This document shows positions 53,810-62,233 of a stretch of DNA of 64,000 nt, piece by piece. The number at the start of each line of letters is the position of its first letter. Position 1 is the stretch's first letter. The notes below the pieces were generated by a model. The model worked only from the letters and a program-made list of their open reading frames with translations. It was not told where the DNA came from and did no database searches. Location: assembly GCF_016587375.1 (NCBI RefSeq), contig NZ_BNJG01000001.1, positions 3,664,001 through 3,728,000 of the forward strand, in the 5' to 3' direction. This stretch comes from Ktedonobacter robiniae. GTDB lineage: Bacteria > Chloroflexota > Ktedonobacteria > Ktedonobacterales > Ktedonobacteraceae. The position numbers and the translations under genes were made by a program.

Positions 53810-54568
53810 TCATTGGGGTGGCTGTTGCCCAGAAGGATAGGAGGTATAGGTGCTCATGGATGTTGGGGCTCCGGGCTGGGCGAATTGATTAGAGGCAACG
53901 GGATAGGTGGTTTGTGACTGATACTGGCTATACGGACCAGGGTGTGGCGTCTGGCCAGGAGTGGGTTGTACCTGTCCAGGCTGAACGACGATGCGTGATG
54001 GCGCGTCAGAAGTCTGTGTGCCGCGCCGGGTGAAGAGGCTAGTGAGTAGCAAGATGATGCCAAGCATGGCCAGGCCACTACCAAGGAACCAGTCGTTTTC
54101 ATAACGTCCCCGTGGTTTTTGCAGGAAAGTATTGGTCAGGATATTCACTGGCTGATTGCTGCTATCATAGCCGATGATTTCTGCCACCTTGTAACCAGTC
54201 CCAATGAGCGTGTAATTGGAAGAGTAGGTTGCCGTATCCTTTCCGGTGACGTTGATAGGTTGGGCCGTATCGGAATCGTAACGAAAGATATAGTCGTGTG
54301 TAGAGAGCACGTTGAGCTTATTGGCATTAGCGATATCGGCCACATTCACGATATAAATTTTGGGGTCATTGCTCAACTGAAGATATTCAGTGCCTGAGCT
54401 GCTACTGTTGGGAGTAGTGGGATCGCTCTGATAAATAGCGTGCAGAAGTGTTCCCTGTTCGCTGGACTGATAGCCCAGGTCGTGAGAACGTGTGCCATAA
54501 ATCAGGCCACTTATAGCCAGAATGAGCCCAGATAGGATAAGGAGAAGCGAGAACTGCGAGCGACGCAT
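53810..54568 (-). CDS. hypothetical two-helix membrane protein with extracytoplasmic domain
   Basis: This unrecognised protein has 252 residues: an N-terminal signal-anchor (about 5-23, FSLLLILSGLILAISGLIYG), then an extracytoplasmic region of about 140 residues rich in Ser, Thr, Asn and Asp. A second membrane helix follows (about 163-181, SGLAMLGIILLLTSLF) and a cytoplasmic Pro/Gln/Tyr-rich tail. GAGG lies 8 nt before ATG 54568. The architecture recalls DUF3592-type or sensor-like proteins, without a defining motif. Confidence 0.65.
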   Translation of the reverse strand: MRRSQFSLLLILSGLILAISGLIYGTRSHDLGYQSSEQGTLLHAIYQSDPTTPNSSSSGTEYLQLSNDPKIYIVNVADIANANKLNVLSTHDYIFRYDSDTAQPINVTGKDTATYSSNYTLIGTGYKVAEIIGYDSSNQPVNILTNTFLQKPRGRYENDWFLGSGLAMLGIILLLTSLFTRRGTQTSDAPSRIVVQPGQVQPTPGQTPHPGPYSQYQSQTTYPVASNQFAQPGAPTSMSTYTSYPSGQQPPQ

Positions 54569-54657
54569 AGAATAAACCTCGTTTCTAAACTGCAAATATA
54601 AATGGTGAATTTTATGCACTTGGTGTAGGCCGCTCATATTGTATGCTAATCGAGCAT

Positions 54658-54704
54658 AAAAAAATAGGGTGTAGTTCACAAAATTTTGTGACACTACACC
54701 CTAT
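54658..54704 (-). terminator. intrinsic terminator of metH
   Basis: On the minus strand ATAGGGTGTAG pairs with CTACACCCTAT, with an inner TCACAAAA/TTTTGTGA stem, followed directly by seven U. It lies 28 nt past the metH stop. Confidence 0.8.
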
Positions 54705-54732
54705 CAACTTGTTTTGAGGAGATTTCTGTAGA

Positions 54733-57700
54733 TTAGACCAGCGCGGCCTCGTTGGCGCGTACCGAGAAGTAGGACGACTGCTGGTGATGTACGATGATCG
54801 CCGCGGTCGACTGCTCGGGTACGAGCTGATGGGCCTCTGTAAGGTTGATGTCGATGCTCTCAGTGACGGGCAGCACTTTGAAGAGCTTCTCATGATCTAC
54901 CAGGTCAGGGATGGCGGGATAGCCCCAGCTGTAGCGTCGGCCCCGATCCTCTTCCAGTCCCAGTTCATGGCGCACCAGGCGATTGGTGTACTCGGCCAGG
55001 CCCTCCGCCATCTCGACGGCGAGACCATGCACGAAGTAGCCCTCCGAATAGTTGCCTGCCTGCTGCAGCTGATCGATATACTCAGAGGCGGCGCGACCCA
55101 TGGTCACGACCTGGAGTGGCACAACGTCGATCTTCCCGCTCTGTACTGAGGCGAAGTAGTCGGCCAGGCAGAGGCGCTCGCGCTCGCGCTGGCGTGGGAA
55201 GCTAAAGCGCGTGAGCTCCCGCCACTGCGAGAGGGGCTTGCCGCTCTCAACCTCGCCAGGCTCATAGACGATCAGATCATTGCCGCTGGATTGGCAGGGA
55301 TAATAGCCGTAGACTACGCGAGGTTGCAGGTAGCGCAGACGGCGCGCCTCCTGGAGCATACGCTCCAGGCGTGGCTTGAAATCCTGCTCAACGAGGCGCT
55401 CAAACTCCTCACCATGCGTCTTGCCGCCCCAGTGCAGGCGGTAGAGTGTCTTGAAGTCCATACATTCAGCGACATCTTCTAATCCGATGCGATCAAGCAC
55501 GCGTGGTCCCCAGAAGGGCGGTGTGGGCAGGGAGCGCGCTGGCTGAATGCTCGTCGAGGGCCTGGTATCCACTTGAGATTGGCTGTTGGCTGTCTCTTCC
55601 TGGCCCCCAGCTTTACGCTGGCGTTCGTTCAGGGCCTCCTGCTGGATTTTCTCCACGAAGGTGGAGCGTTGCTCGGGCACGCTGGTCAGGCGATCCATGA
55701 TGTCGAGTCCCTCGAAGGCATCGCGGGCGTAGAAGACGCCGGGTGCGTAGGGCAGGGGTGCCGCCTCCGCGTTTTGCTCATCGACGAAGAGGATACGCCG
55801 CCCAAATGAGCGGTTGATGGCGGCCCCGCCAATGATGACGGGGAAGCTATGACCGCGCTTATGCAGCTCTTTTACGCACAGTGGCATCTGCTTGGAGGTA
55901 CTGACCAGGAGCGCCGAGAGACCGATGGCATCGGCGTTAACCTCGATGGCCTTATCGATAATTGTGTTGAGCGGGACCTGCTTGCCCAGGTCGTATACCG
56001 TGTAACCGTTGTTGGTCAGAATCGTATTGACCAGGTTCTTGCCGATATCATGTACATCGCCAAAGACTGTTGCCAGCACGACCTTACCCTTGGTATAGCC
56101 TTCCTTCTTCTCCAGGTAGTTCTCCAGGTGTGCCACAGACTTTTTCATAACCTCGGCTGACTGAAGTACAAAGGGGAGAATCAGCTCGCCCGCGCCGAAG
56201 CGGTCGCCAACATCCTTCATTGCGGGTAGGAGCACCGTATTCAGCACTTCTACGGCCGCCTCGCTGGTTGGAGTATCACTGGCCTCGGTGCGTTCCTGAA
56301 TGATTGCGTCGATAAGCGGCTCGATACCCTCTTTACGCCGATGCAGGATCTGCCAGTGAATACGTTCGGCAGTGTTCATACCCTCGGTTGGATCGACCTT
56401 GGCCTCGCCCTCGTTCTTCTGTGGGCCATGCGACTCAAAGTATTCAATAAAGTGTGGCAGGGCTTCAGTGCGATTGAAGATCAGGTCCTCGGCGAGTTGG
56501 CGTTGCTCCGTGTCGATCTCGGCGTATGGCTTGATATGGGTCGGATTGACGATAGCCATATCCAGGCCCGCCTTAATCGCGTGATAGAGGAAGACGCTAT
56601 TGAGCACGGCGCGTGCATGAGGCTTGAGGCCAAAGGAGACGTTACTCACGCCTAGCACGGTCATGACGCCGGGCAGTTCGGATTTGATACGGCGAATGCC
56701 CTCCAGGGTGTCGATGCCCGCCGTCTGAAGTTCTTCCTGGCCTGTCGTAATTGTAAAGGTCAGGGGATCAAAGATCAGGGCATTGGGTGAGAGGTCATAT
56801 TCGTTGACGCAGATGTCGTAGATCTTGCGCGCGATCTCGACCTTGCGCTCAATGCTTTTGGCCATGCCCTCTTCATCGATGGTCAACGCTACGAGCGCGG
56901 ACCCGTGCTCAAGCGCGAGGGGGACCACTTTCTCGATGCGCTGGCGCCCATTCTCCATATTGATAGAGTTGATGATGGCGCGCCCGGGATAGATCTCAAG
57001 CGCGGCCTGGATGACATCGGCCTCGGTTGAGTCGATGACCAGGGGGGCTTCGATACCCATTGAGAGCTTCTTGACAGTTTTGTGCATCTGCTCAGGCTCA
57101 TCGGTGCGCTCCGTCACTGCTACCTGGACGTCGAGAACGTGCGCGCCCCCCTCGACCTGCTCGCGACCAATCCCTAGCAACGTGTCATAGTCGTCCTTGA
57201 GCAAAGCTTGCTTGGCCTTCTTGCTGCCCTGGGCATTGACGCGCTCGCCGATCAGTAGCGGAGCGGGGTCCTGCTGCATCTCAACGGAGCGAATGGCGCT
57301 GGAGACGAGCGGGGGCATAATCTGCTTGAAGTCTTTGTGCTCGATATTCTGATCGGCCTGGGGGCGTGGCTTGCGTGTCACTGGTCGGCAAGCACGTACG
57401 ATGGCTTGCAGGTGCTCATGACTGCTGCCACAACAGCCGCCGACGATGTTGACGCCAAACTCCTCGATAAACTCGTGCAGAGCCTGGGCCATAGGTTCTG
57501 GCTCCAGGGGATAGACAGCCTGCCCATTGACGTTGAGCGGAATGCCCGCATTGGGGATAGTCGAGATTGGCAGACGACAGTTCTCGGAGAGATAGCGCAC
57601 CGGTTCGCGCATATGCTCTGGACCGGTGGAACAGTTGAGCCCAATGATATCTACGCGCAGGGCGGTGAGGGTCGTGGTCACGGCGGCGATATCGGTTCCC

Positions 57701-58317
57701 AGCAGCATACGCCCACTGGTATCAAGCGAGACCTGGGCCTGGATGGGTACGCGACGACCTACCTCTTGCATGGCGCGGCGCAGCCCCGTAATCGCGGCTC
57801 GCACCTCAAGGATATCCTGGCTGGTCTCGATGAGCAATACATCGACGCCGCCCTTGAGCAGGGGAATGGCCTGCTCGTGAAAGATCGCGGCCAGTTGCTG
57901 ATAGGTAATATTGCTGAGCATGGGGTCGTCTGAGGAGGGAAGCATACCGGTGGGCCCCACGGAACCAGCCACAAAACGTGGCTGGCTGGCGGTGCTATAG
58001 CGATCAGCCAGGCGACGAGCGAGACGGGCCGCTTCAAAATTGACCTCGTAGGTAAGATGCCCAATCTGGTATTCATCGAGCTTGAGTCGACTGGCGGTAA
58101 ACGAATCGGTCTCGATGACATCGCAGCCAGCTTCAAAGAAGCCAGTGTGAATCTCTTCAATGACCTGGGGTTTGGTCAGGACCAGATATTCATTGCAGCC
58201 CTCAGTTTGCTGACCACCATAATCCTCGGCTGTCAGCTGATAACGCTGGATATTTGAACCCATGGCCCCGTCAAAGATAAGCGGACGACGTGCCAGGGCA
58301 GAGAGAAATTGACTCAT
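54733..58317 (-). CDS. metH: cobalamin-dependent methionine synthase
   Basis: MetH transfers the methyl of methyl-tetrahydrofolate to homocysteine through cobalamin. The 1194-residue protein has all four modules. The homocysteine domain (1 to about 310) has IFDGAMGSNIQ and the Zn motif VGGCCGSSHEH. The pterin domain (about 345-610) has LLIGERVNAQGSKKAKQALL. The B12 cap and Rossmann domain (about 650-890) have VFGDVHDIGKNLV, whose DxHxxG His ligates cobalt, and GGAAINRSFGRR. The reactivation domain (about 960-1194) has RYSWGYPAIPDL. ATG 58317 is preferred over an in-frame TTG at 58323, with GCAGG 8 nt upstream. Confidence 0.95.
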   Translation of the reverse strand: MSQFLSALARRPLIFDGAMGSNIQRYQLTAEDYGGQQTEGCNEYLVLTKPQVIEEIHTGFFEAGCDVIETDSFTASRLKLDEYQIGHLTYEVNFEAARLARRLADRYSTASQPRFVAGSVGPTGMLPSSDDPMLSNITYQQLAAIFHEQAIPLLKGGVDVLLIETSQDILEVRAAITGLRRAMQEVGRRVPIQAQVSLDTSGRMLLGTDIAAVTTTLTALRVDIIGLNCSTGPEHMREPVRYLSENCRLPISTIPNAGIPLNVNGQAVYPLEPEPMAQALHEFIEEFGVNIVGGCCGSSHEHLQAIVRACRPVTRKPRPQADQNIEHKDFKQIMPPLVSSAIRSVEMQQDPAPLLIGERVNAQGSKKAKQALLKDDYDTLLGIGREQVEGGAHVLDVQVAVTERTDEPEQMHKTVKKLSMGIEAPLVIDSTEADVIQAALEIYPGRAIINSINMENGRQRIEKVVPLALEHGSALVALTIDEEGMAKSIERKVEIARKIYDICVNEYDLSPNALIFDPLTFTITTGQEELQTAGIDTLEGIRRIKSELPGVMTVLGVSNVSFGLKPHARAVLNSVFLYHAIKAGLDMAIVNPTHIKPYAEIDTEQRQLAEDLIFNRTEALPHFIEYFESHGPQKNEGEAKVDPTEGMNTAERIHWQILHRRKEGIEPLIDAIIQERTEASDTPTSEAAVEVLNTVLLPAMKDVGDRFGAGELILPFVLQSAEVMKKSVAHLENYLEKKEGYTKGKVVLATVFGDVHDIGKNLVNTILTNNGYTVYDLGKQVPLNTIIDKAIEVNADAIGLSALLVSTSKQMPLCVKELHKRGHSFPVIIGGAAINRSFGRRILFVDEQNAEAAPLPYAPGVFYARDAFEGLDIMDRLTSVPEQRSTFVEKIQQEALNERQRKAGGQEETANSQSQVDTRPSTSIQPARSLPTPPFWGPRVLDRIGLEDVAECMDFKTLYRLHWGGKTHGEEFERLVEQDFKPRLERMLQEARRLRYLQPRVVYGYYPCQSSGNDLIVYEPGEVESGKPLSQWRELTRFSFPRQRERERLCLADYFASVQSGKIDVVPLQVVTMGRAASEYIDQLQQAGNYSEGYFVHGLAVEMAEGLAEYTNRLVRHELGLEEDRGRRYSWGYPAIPDLVDHEKLFKVLPVTESIDINLTEAHQLVPEQSTAAIIVHHQQSSYFSVRANEAALV

Positions 58318-58864
58318 GGGCAAAACCTGCTTTCAAAGAGATAGGCTAGGTAGATCGCAAATTATTTTTAATGAAGAGCTGATACATCATTGTAGCAGGC
58401 AATCATGCAGGTGGAAAACATCATTTTGCCCTCCATTATACCATGCTCAGCTGATGCTGAGTAACGAAAAAGGAAAGGTTTTAGTGTAGAATAAGTGTGA
58501 GTACGTTTTCTGGCTGAGTAGCGCGTGCTTCGTAAAGAGGAAAAGAGCGACACGGATCTGTCATGTCAGGCGGAGAATGGTTGGAGAGGCAGGGCACATT
58601 GATAGGCTTTACGCTTGTGCAGTGCGCAGTCATGCAATGCAAGATCCAGTGGCGGATCAAGACGTAACCCATACTCCTAAGAGGTGCCAGGCTGCTTCGG
58701 CTCTCCTTCGCGGAAAGAGCAGGATACATGAAAACTAGAGAGGCTGCATGTTTTACGCTATTGCAGTATCCTCAGCCGGATCGAGGGATTGTTTCGGTAG
58801 CTCGGCAGCCGCTGTTTCTGCATCCTGCATATGTGGAAAAACAGCATAACAAGGGAGTGCCGAC
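58318..58864. other. intergenic region between divergent metH and GCS2 genes
   Basis: Both promoters must be here, but no consensus pair is convincing. Small hairpins are visible, such as GATCC-AGTGGC-GGATC near 58644-58659 and GCCGAAGC-type stems near 58688-58720. The minus-strand CCGCCACTGG faintly recalls part of a cobalamin riboswitch, but the B12 box is not seen. I find no gene. Confidence 0.4.
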
Positions 58865-59998
58865 ATGTCAAGTATTTTTACGCTAGGTATTGAAGAAGAG
58901 TTTCAGCTAGTAGACACGTATACGGGAGAGCTACGATCATGTGCGCCCGCAATTTTAGCGCGTGGCTATGAGCAGTTTGGGGAGCAGATTACCTCTGAGG
59001 TCTTGCAGGCGACGTTAGAGCTTACCTCAGATGTATTTCCCACGATTGAGGTGGCGCGTCAGGTGCTGAGTGTCTCAAGGGCGAGACTAGCGAAACTGGT
59101 GATGCAAGAAGGCGTAGCATTAATGAGTGCCGGTACCCATCCTAGCTCCTCCTGGAAGGTGCAGAAGCGTAGCGAGGGCGAGCGCTATGATGAGCTTGTC
59201 GCGGAATATCAGGATGTGGTGCTCTCGGACCAGATCTTTGGTTTGCATGTACATGTGGGTATTGGCGAGAGCCTACATGATCGTGAGATAGGCATGAAAG
59301 TATTCAGCCAGGCACGCACCTGGCTGCCACATTTGCTGGCCTTATCCACCAATGCACCCTTCTGGGAGGGGCGCTATACAGGCCTCAAATCGTACCGCGC
59401 CGTCCAGCGACGACGCTTCCCGCGCACTGGTATACCCGATGCCTTCGCCTCATGGAGCGACTATGAGCGTTATGTGCAGCGCCTGGTCGCGATAGGCGCG
59501 ATTGATAATGGCAAGAAAATCTGGTGGGATATGCGTCCCCATGTCTTTTTTCCCACGCTGGAGTTCCGCATCTGCGATATGCCTGCGACCTTAGAAGACA
59601 CCCTGGCGATTGCGGCGCTCTGCCAGGCGCTAGTGGCTAAATTGACCTGGCTGAATGAGCGTGGCCGCGAAGTCCCAGTCTTGTCGAGCCAGCTCATAGA
59701 AGAGAATGAATGGCGAGCGATGCGTTACGGCCTGGATGCCAGGTGGCTTGATTTTACACAGGGGCGTGATATAAGTATGCGGGCGGCTCTCGCGGAGCTA
59801 CTTGATTTTGTGGATGAGGTTGTTGCTGAGTTGGGGAGTCGTAGGGAGATAAACTATCTGCGCGCATTGCTCGAAGATAAGCGTGGAACGGGAGCCGACC
59901 AGCAGATTGCCGTCTACGAAGAGAGTGGTGACCTGCGCCGTGTAGTGAGTTTCTTGCGCGAACAGACGATGCAGGGCATTCAGTCTACTGAAGGCTAG
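58865..59998 (+). CDS. GCS2-family carboxylate-amine ligase (YbdK-like), copy 1
   Basis: This 377-residue protein is of the glutamate-cysteine ligase type 2 family, ATP-dependent carboxylate-amine ligases. Motifs are FTLGIEEEFQLVD (residues 5-17), SAGTHPSSSW, FGLHVHVGI, the WWDMRPHVFFPTLEFRICDMPAT run in pieces, and EENEWRAMRYGLDA. Members make gamma-glutamyl-cysteine weakly, and many have other amine substrates. AAGGGAG lies 6 nt before the ATG. A close paralogue follows 223 nt downstream, so the two arose by tandem duplication. Confidence 0.9.
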   Translation: MSSIFTLGIEEEFQLVDTYTGELRSCAPAILARGYEQFGEQITSEVLQATLELTSDVFPTIEVARQVLSVSRARLAKLVMQEGVALMSAGTHPSSSWKVQKRSEGERYDELVAEYQDVVLSDQIFGLHVHVGIGESLHDREIGMKVFSQARTWLPHLLALSTNAPFWEGRYTGLKSYRAVQRRRFPRTGIPDAFASWSDYERYVQRLVAIGAIDNGKKIWWDMRPHVFFPTLEFRICDMPATLEDTLAIAALCQALVAKLTWLNERGREVPVLSSQLIEENEWRAMRYGLDARWLDFTQGRDISMRAALAELLDFVDEVVAELGSRREINYLRALLEDKRGTGADQQIAVYEESGDLRRVVSFLREQTMQGIQSTEG

Positions 59999-60221
59999 CC
60001 CTACCTATAGAAATGCATTGGTTCGGCTAGGAGTACCTGTTACATTAAAATTGACGCTGTTTACAGCTGAGAAACGTGTCTCTCTCATAAGGTGGTGATA
60101 TGGGGAGAAAGCACACGTTTATGAAGAAAGAGGTAGAGCCGCACCGATGCGTTGTTTTTTCTGGAAAAGGAAGCAGCATTGTGGTGATGGGCTCTCTCTC
60201 CTCGTGTAGGAGAATGAATGG

Positions 60222-61409
60222 ATGAGTGAGTCAGAAAAAGCGGTGCCGTTTTCGCTTGGGATAGAGGAAGAATATCAGCTTGTACGCCAGGACAATGGAG
60301 CGCTCAGTTCAAGCGCGCCATTTGTGCTGGAAAAGGGAGTGCCATATTTTCAGGAGCAGATTAAGCCTGAAATGCTGCAATCTACCATAGAGTTTATTTC
60401 AAGTGTGCTTCCCAACCTGGAGGCGGCGCGAAAAGAGCTCTATACGGCGCGAGCACTACTCTACCGGCTAACCAAGGGCGATGGCCTCTCGCTTGTGAGT
60501 GCCGGTACCCATCCCAGCGCGGCCTGGCGTGAAGAGCGGCGAACCGAGAAAGAGCGTTATAAAGAGCTTGAGGAGGAGTACCAGGATGTCGGGCGCGCCA
60601 TTCTGATTTTTGGCCTGCATGTGCATGTTGGCATACCAGATAAAGAGATGGCGATTCGCATCATGAACCAGGTACGTACCTGGTTGCCGCACATCCTGGC
60701 CTTCTCCGCCAACTCTCCTTTCTGGCAGGGACGCTATACAGGTTTGAAATCGTATCGTACGGTAGTCTGGAAGCGTTTCCCGCGCGGTGGCTTGCCTGAC
60801 GTGATTCCCTCGTGGGCGCATTTTGAGCGCTTTGTCCAGGACCTGGTAGATATGAAGTGTATCGATAATGGCAAGAAGATCTGGTGGGATATCCGCCCAC
60901 ACGCTTTCTTCGATACCCTGGAGTTCCGCATTTGTGATATGCCCGCGACCTTAGAAGATACGCTGGCGATTGCGGCGCTCTGCCAGGCGCTGGTGGCCAA
61001 ACTCGCGCGCCTCAATGAGCGAGGCGAGGGACCCCCAGCTAGTCCCCGCGATTATATCGAGGAGAACAAGTGGCGTGCCATGCGTTATGGTCTCGATGCC
61101 GAGGCTATCGATTTTCAGCGGCATCGTAAGCTGCCGATGCGTGACGCGCTTTGCGAATTGCTTGACTATGTTGACGAGGTAGTTGATGAGCTTGGGAGTC
61201 GGCGCGAGATTGATTACCTGCGCCAAGTTCTTGATGATCCCCAGGGCAACGGAGCGGACCGGCAGATCGCCATCTATAAAGAGAGCGGAGGCGATATCGA
61301 GGCCGTGCAGCGTTTCCTCATCGAACAGACGATGCGCGGCGTGGAGCTAACAGAACTCGATTCCCAGGCGCCATTTATGCACTTCATGATGCACTCGCGC
61401 ATCAGCTAG
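60222..61409 (+). CDS. GCS2-family carboxylate-amine ligase (YbdK-like), copy 2
   Basis: The 395-residue paralogue of the preceding gene has the same motifs: FSLGIEEEYQLVR, SAGTHPSAAW, FGLHVHVGI, WWDIRPHAFFDTLEFRICDM and EENKWRAMRYGLDA. The long stretch around ICDMPATLEDTLAIAALCQA is identical in both, while the C-termini differ: copy 2 carries about 18 extra residues. AGGAG 9 nt upstream selects ATG 60222; two closer out-of-frame ATGs meet stops at once. The 60001-60221 gap has no hairpin, so read-through from copy 1 is possible. Confidence 0.9.
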   Translation: MSESEKAVPFSLGIEEEYQLVRQDNGALSSSAPFVLEKGVPYFQEQIKPEMLQSTIEFISSVLPNLEAARKELYTARALLYRLTKGDGLSLVSAGTHPSAAWREERRTEKERYKELEEEYQDVGRAILIFGLHVHVGIPDKEMAIRIMNQVRTWLPHILAFSANSPFWQGRYTGLKSYRTVVWKRFPRGGLPDVIPSWAHFERFVQDLVDMKCIDNGKKIWWDIRPHAFFDTLEFRICDMPATLEDTLAIAALCQALVAKLARLNERGEGPPASPRDYIEENKWRAMRYGLDAEAIDFQRHRKLPMRDALCELLDYVDEVVDELGSRREIDYLRQVLDDPQGNGADRQIAIYKESGGDIEAVQRFLIEQTMRGVELTELDSQAPFMHFMMHSRIS

Positions 61410-61433
61410 AGTGTGCATCATAAAGTGTCATGT

Positions 61434-61473
61434 AGAACTGTGTGGATGTGTAACTACACATCCACACAGTTCT
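61434..61473. repeat. perfect 19-bp inverted repeat made from the end of a coding region
   Basis: Arms 61434-61452 and 61455-61473 are exact complements. The right arm is coding: it holds the last six codons and the stop of the minus-strand 2H phosphoesterase gene. The left arm lies between this gene and the convergent GCS2 gene. Confidence 0.85.
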
Positions 61474-62008
61474 TTAACTCTTCTTGATGGCAGAGAGTCT
61501 GCTCTGTCCCAGTGTCATAAATCAGGGCCAGGTTATCAACCTGGAGATCCCAGGCAAAATCGCGTGAACTGAGATAGGGAATGATTTGGGAGAGTTTGCG
61601 GGCATCGATATCGCCAAAGCCAATGGTGATGTGCGGGAGCCACTGATTGGGGTGATAGAGCTCAGATCCTCCACTAACTATTCCTGAAATCTGTAAAGCG
61701 CGCCAGAGGGAGCAATGGAACTTATTCAAGTGGTGATTGCGTACGAGGGGGATATAGAGCACGGGGTGCTCGCCAGTAAAGAGAGCCAGTCCAGTGGTAC
61801 GCACATAGAAACAAGAATACTGCGCGGCAAAATCATGCAGAAACGCTTTAAGATTGGGCAGTTGGTAGTCCTGAGCAATATGGTAAGAGAAATGGGGATA
61901 AGGCGTCACATAGACGCCTTGAACGCCGAACTCATTACGTAGTTCGGCCCAGAGCTCCTCAATGACCCGGTAATACGTCTCATCAAGTAAAGAAACGATG
62001 CCGTGCAT
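61454..62008 (-). CDS. 2H phosphoesterase superfamily protein (2'-5' RNA ligase-like)
   Basis: The 184-residue protein has the paired His-x-Ser/Thr motifs of the 2H superfamily: PHFSYH (His39, Ser41) and LPHITIGFGD near residue 134. Between them are beta strands typical of the two-lobed fold (FYVRTTGLALFTGEHPVLYI). Family members act on 2',3'-cyclic or 2'-5' phosphodiester bonds in RNA or nucleotides. GAGGG 9 nt before ATG 62008 supports the start. Its final codons form a palindrome arm. Confidence 0.8.
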   Translation of the reverse strand: MHGIVSLLDETYYRVIEELWAELRNEFGVQGVYVTPYPHFSYHIAQDYQLPNLKAFLHDFAAQYSCFYVRTTGLALFTGEHPVLYIPLVRNHHLNKFHCSLWRALQISGIVSGGSELYHPNQWLPHITIGFGDIDARKLSQIIPYLSSRDFAWDLQVDNLALIYDTGTEQTLCHQEELKNCVDV

Positions 62009-62153
62009 GGTCGTATCCCTCTGCAATTGTGGAAAGGTCCTCATGATACGGGACGGGTCTATGTATTACTACATAGCATACTCCTGCTGGCAATATGTAG
62101 AACACGCTATCATTAGAGGGCAAAGCAGTCAATATAAGTATATAACATGCTTT

Positions 62154-62220
62154 ATAAGCAATGAGAGTGTTATAGTGGAGATATCTTAGACATTTCCGCT
62201 ATAACACTCTCATTGCTTAT
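62154..62220. repeat. perfect 22-bp inverted repeat
   Basis: Arms 62154-62175 and 62199-62220 (ATAAGCAATGAGAGTGTTAT and onward) are exact complements, extended by one G-U and two more pairs; the loop is longer than in the others. It lies 13 nt 3' of the class V aminotransferase gene. Confidence 0.85.
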
Positions 62221-62233
62221 CCTTGCCTATCCT

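Noticed and set aside
57337..57933. open frame on the + strand inside metH
   Set aside because: It is the antisense shadow of the homocysteine-binding domain, with no start context and no recognisable protein.
58640..58690. possible cobalamin riboswitch before metH (CCGCCACTGG on the minus strand)
   Set aside because: The B12 box and the GGTGNAA segment are missing, and the motif is part of a simple GATCC hairpin.
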